Under the pieces are notes generated by a model. That model saw only the letters and a list, made by a program, of their open reading frames with translations. It was not told where the DNA came from and ran no database searches. The position numbers and the translations under genes are program-made. This document shows positions 19,313 to 21,084 of a DNA stretch of 21,084 bases, piece by piece. The stretch comes from Saccoglossus kowalevskii (taxonomy: Eukaryota; Hemichordata; Enteropneusta; Harrimaniidae). The DNA lies in NCBI RefSeq assembly GCF_000003605.2, contig NW_003112489.1:102234-123317 (forward strand). Reading direction: 5' to 3'. Every line of letters starts with the position of its first letter. Within the stretch, counting starts at the first letter, position 1.

Positions 19313-19480
19313 GACCAATAGATGACCAATACGTGACAGGAGTGCTGCACCCTTCTGTCTTATCGATTGACCAATAGATGACCAATACGTGACAGGAGTG
19401 CTGCACCCTTCTGTCTTATCGATTGACCAATAGATGACCAATACGTGACAGGAGTGCTGCACCCTTCTGTCTTATCGATT
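19313..19480 (+). repeat. Perfect minisatellite, 3 x 56 bp
   Basis: Three identical 56-bp units lie at 19313-19368, 19369-19424 and 19425-19480. Each unit contains GACCAATA twice (the second read as GACCAATACGTGACAGG) and ends CTTATCGATT. There are no mismatches between copies. Sequence before and after is unrelated apart from a few bases. Identity points to very recent expansion and likely length polymorphism. Confidence 0.97.
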
Positions 19481-20785
19481 GACATGTTTTTGAAGCATGA
19501 CTGAGGAATCTCAGGTGACTGTAACAATATCGCACACCATCACCTCACTACACTGACTGATACTGATAATCAGCAATAATCAGGTTTTACCTTAGATATG
19601 ACAGCATGTTAATGCAAACAACTCTATCATACGAGTGAGTATGTACATGTACACATTCAACAGGTGGGGAGGTCAGGGAGGTTGACATGTGTCAATGAAC
19701 GATCAAGTGTATCATCTATCAGTGAATGGAGAGTTATTGAATCCACAATGAATTAGGCCACATAAAGGGGGTTGCAGTTGATCTCTCCTCAAGAGCTTTC
19801 CTTATAGTTCACTGATCCGATGTAAGCACAAGAAAGTTATGCACAATAGCTGTCATACAGTCCAGTCACTGTCGTGTTTCTGTTATTCATTTATTTCTCC
19901 TTTTTTTGTTAGATTTCTCAGAAATTTCATTCAAACAGGAACTAATAAATTATTGCCAAGGGTATATTGTTATGAATCACAGCGTTATTGATATAGATAG
20001 CAAGATTTAGGCATTTCACATGTTTCTACATTTTATATTCTATATCTGTTTTGTACACAACTGACAATTTATTATTACAACCTGTCATAATTTTTGACAA
20101 TTCTTACAAAATTATTTCCCTCAATCTTTTGAATAGAGTTTTTTATGCTTTCTTCCATCATGGCTTTCATTTTCGTATTGATGCTGTCACCTCTGCTGTG
20201 GATAATCTAATCTGTACATGTTACTGTGTTAAGCCTCATCACCTTCAGTTTTCTACTGGAATTGCATATTATAACCAGCAATATTGGTGAATGTTTGAAC
20301 AGAGCGTGGACAAATTTCACAAGTTCATTTGGATTTAGTTAGCTTATTATTATTAATATAATAATAGTTTGTGAATGAACAATATAAATGCAATTCCTAC
20401 ATTCATTCAATCAATCAATCAATGACAGAATAAATAGGCAATAGGGTTAACCCTAATAACACTACAATATTTACTGCAGAAACCAATAAACATTTTTTAT
20501 GCCACCCCAGTATAGAACTGCCAGGCCTGATGAAACGTTGGATTGTCTCACAATAAATTCCTAAGCTATCATCATACTCTTCAAACAAAGTCAACACACT
20601 AAACAAATATGAGCAAACCAAGCCCTCCTACGTAATGAAAATATTCCAACTAACTCAACATGACCAGCAAACAAAACCAATCAGATGTTTGTGTACATTT
20701 TGTTTATATTGTTGATGCACTTTATTTGTGTTTTTTAAAATATTGGTAATTTGGATATTGTGACTTATATTTTTTTCATATATTT
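19481..20785. other. Non-coding stretch with no gene seen
   Basis: AT-rich sequence with only short open frames on either strand and none with protein-like conservation. It includes an AT-rich near-palindrome (TTATTATTATTAATATAATAA, near 20344-20365) and a short (AATC) run near 20405-20423. Confidence 0.7.
20405..20423. repeat. (AATC)n microsatellite
   Basis: Four to five tandem AATC units. It is a simple sequence repeat with no associated feature. Confidence 0.8.
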
Positions 20786-21084
20786 AGGGGCCCAAGCCTG
20801 TAGGGCGTGGCCCCTATTCTTATTGTTCGGTTTTTTCTTCTTCATCTTCTTTCTTCCGTAACTTTTTTCGTCAAGCCGTTTGAGAAAACCGCTGAACGGA
20901 ATAGTCTGATAATGCTCTATACTGATAGTCCCTAATGTGAACTGGTGCAACATGCTTTCAGAATTTTGATTGGCCAATTAGTTTGGCAGCCATATTGGAT
21001 TGAAATAAAACCGGAAGTGGCTGTTTGACCACTTTCTGAGGGTCTAGGCGTCTAGATTTTTTTACGGTATATAGTACAACTCAT
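20786..21084. mobile_element. Probable interspersed repeat, opening with a GC-rich hairpin and cut by the window edge
   Basis: The sequence changes sharply at 20786. AGGGGCC (20786-20792) and GGCCCCT (20809-20815) form a hairpin around GCC..GGC. A pyrimidine-rich run follows (TTTTTTCTTCTTCATCTTC), then less AT-rich sequence with the palindrome ATTGGCCAAT (20969-20978) and the ETS-type site CCGGAAGTG (21011-21019). Hairpin plus CT-rich head suggests an interspersed repeat family. An open frame at 20765-20977 (minus) spans it but has no gene-like start or family. The identity is not established. Confidence 0.4.

Noticed and set aside
20042-20090. Glycogenin exon 1 as ATGACAG before GTTGTA (minus strand)
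   Set aside because: The codons look like the human first exon, but GTTGTA is a poor donor (T at +3). It is probably coincidence.

Overview
The window is nuclear DNA of an animal, most likely a marine invertebrate (a mollusc, brachiopod, hemichordate or similar). The evidence is an AT-rich background, spliced exons with GT..AG borders, minisatellites, small fold-back repeats and a strong excess of the palindrome TACATGTA. I cannot fix the species. No prokaryotic, rRNA or tRNA feature was seen.

Two protein genes are supported, both on the minus strand. At the left edge lies the 5' half of a glycogenin gene, the self-glucosylating primer of glycogen synthesis. Three consecutive coding exons (3902-3761, 3053-2879, 317-155) join in phase and carry the catalytic Lys, the DxD motif, the Asn of DCFNSG and the SFDG motif. 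The first exon is not located with confidence, and the exons after SFDG lie beyond base 1. The splice donor of the last visible exon sits in a 39-bp tandem array (1-156). The array repeats the end of the exon together with the donor, in frame, so each copy offers another in-phase donor and ends again in SFDG.

From 16670 down to 10779 runs one uninterrupted 1963-codon exon. It encodes a very acidic, low-complexity protein with a single N-terminal membrane anchor, a basic juxtamembrane patch, a large repeat region and a C-terminal tail. The repeat core is nearly identical 60-71-residue units, in frame. The tail holds a Trp-type LC3/GABARAP-interacting (LIR-like) motif. The order anchor, disordered tail, WxxI motif recalls the glycophagy receptor STBD1, but no carbohydrate-binding domain is visible. 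Together with glycogenin downstream this makes a testable, unproven link to glycogen or membrane autophagy.

The rest is non-coding. Intron 3 of glycogenin (318-2878) holds fold-back repeat copies with TACAGTCAAACCT termini and a coding-like fragment. The 3903-10778 stretch is an AT-rich intron, intergenic region or 3' UTR. The region 16671-21084 upstream of the large gene holds perfect inverted repeats, a diverged repeat pair, a perfect 3 x 56-bp minisatellite and, at the right edge, an interspersed repeat starting with a GC-rich hairpin.
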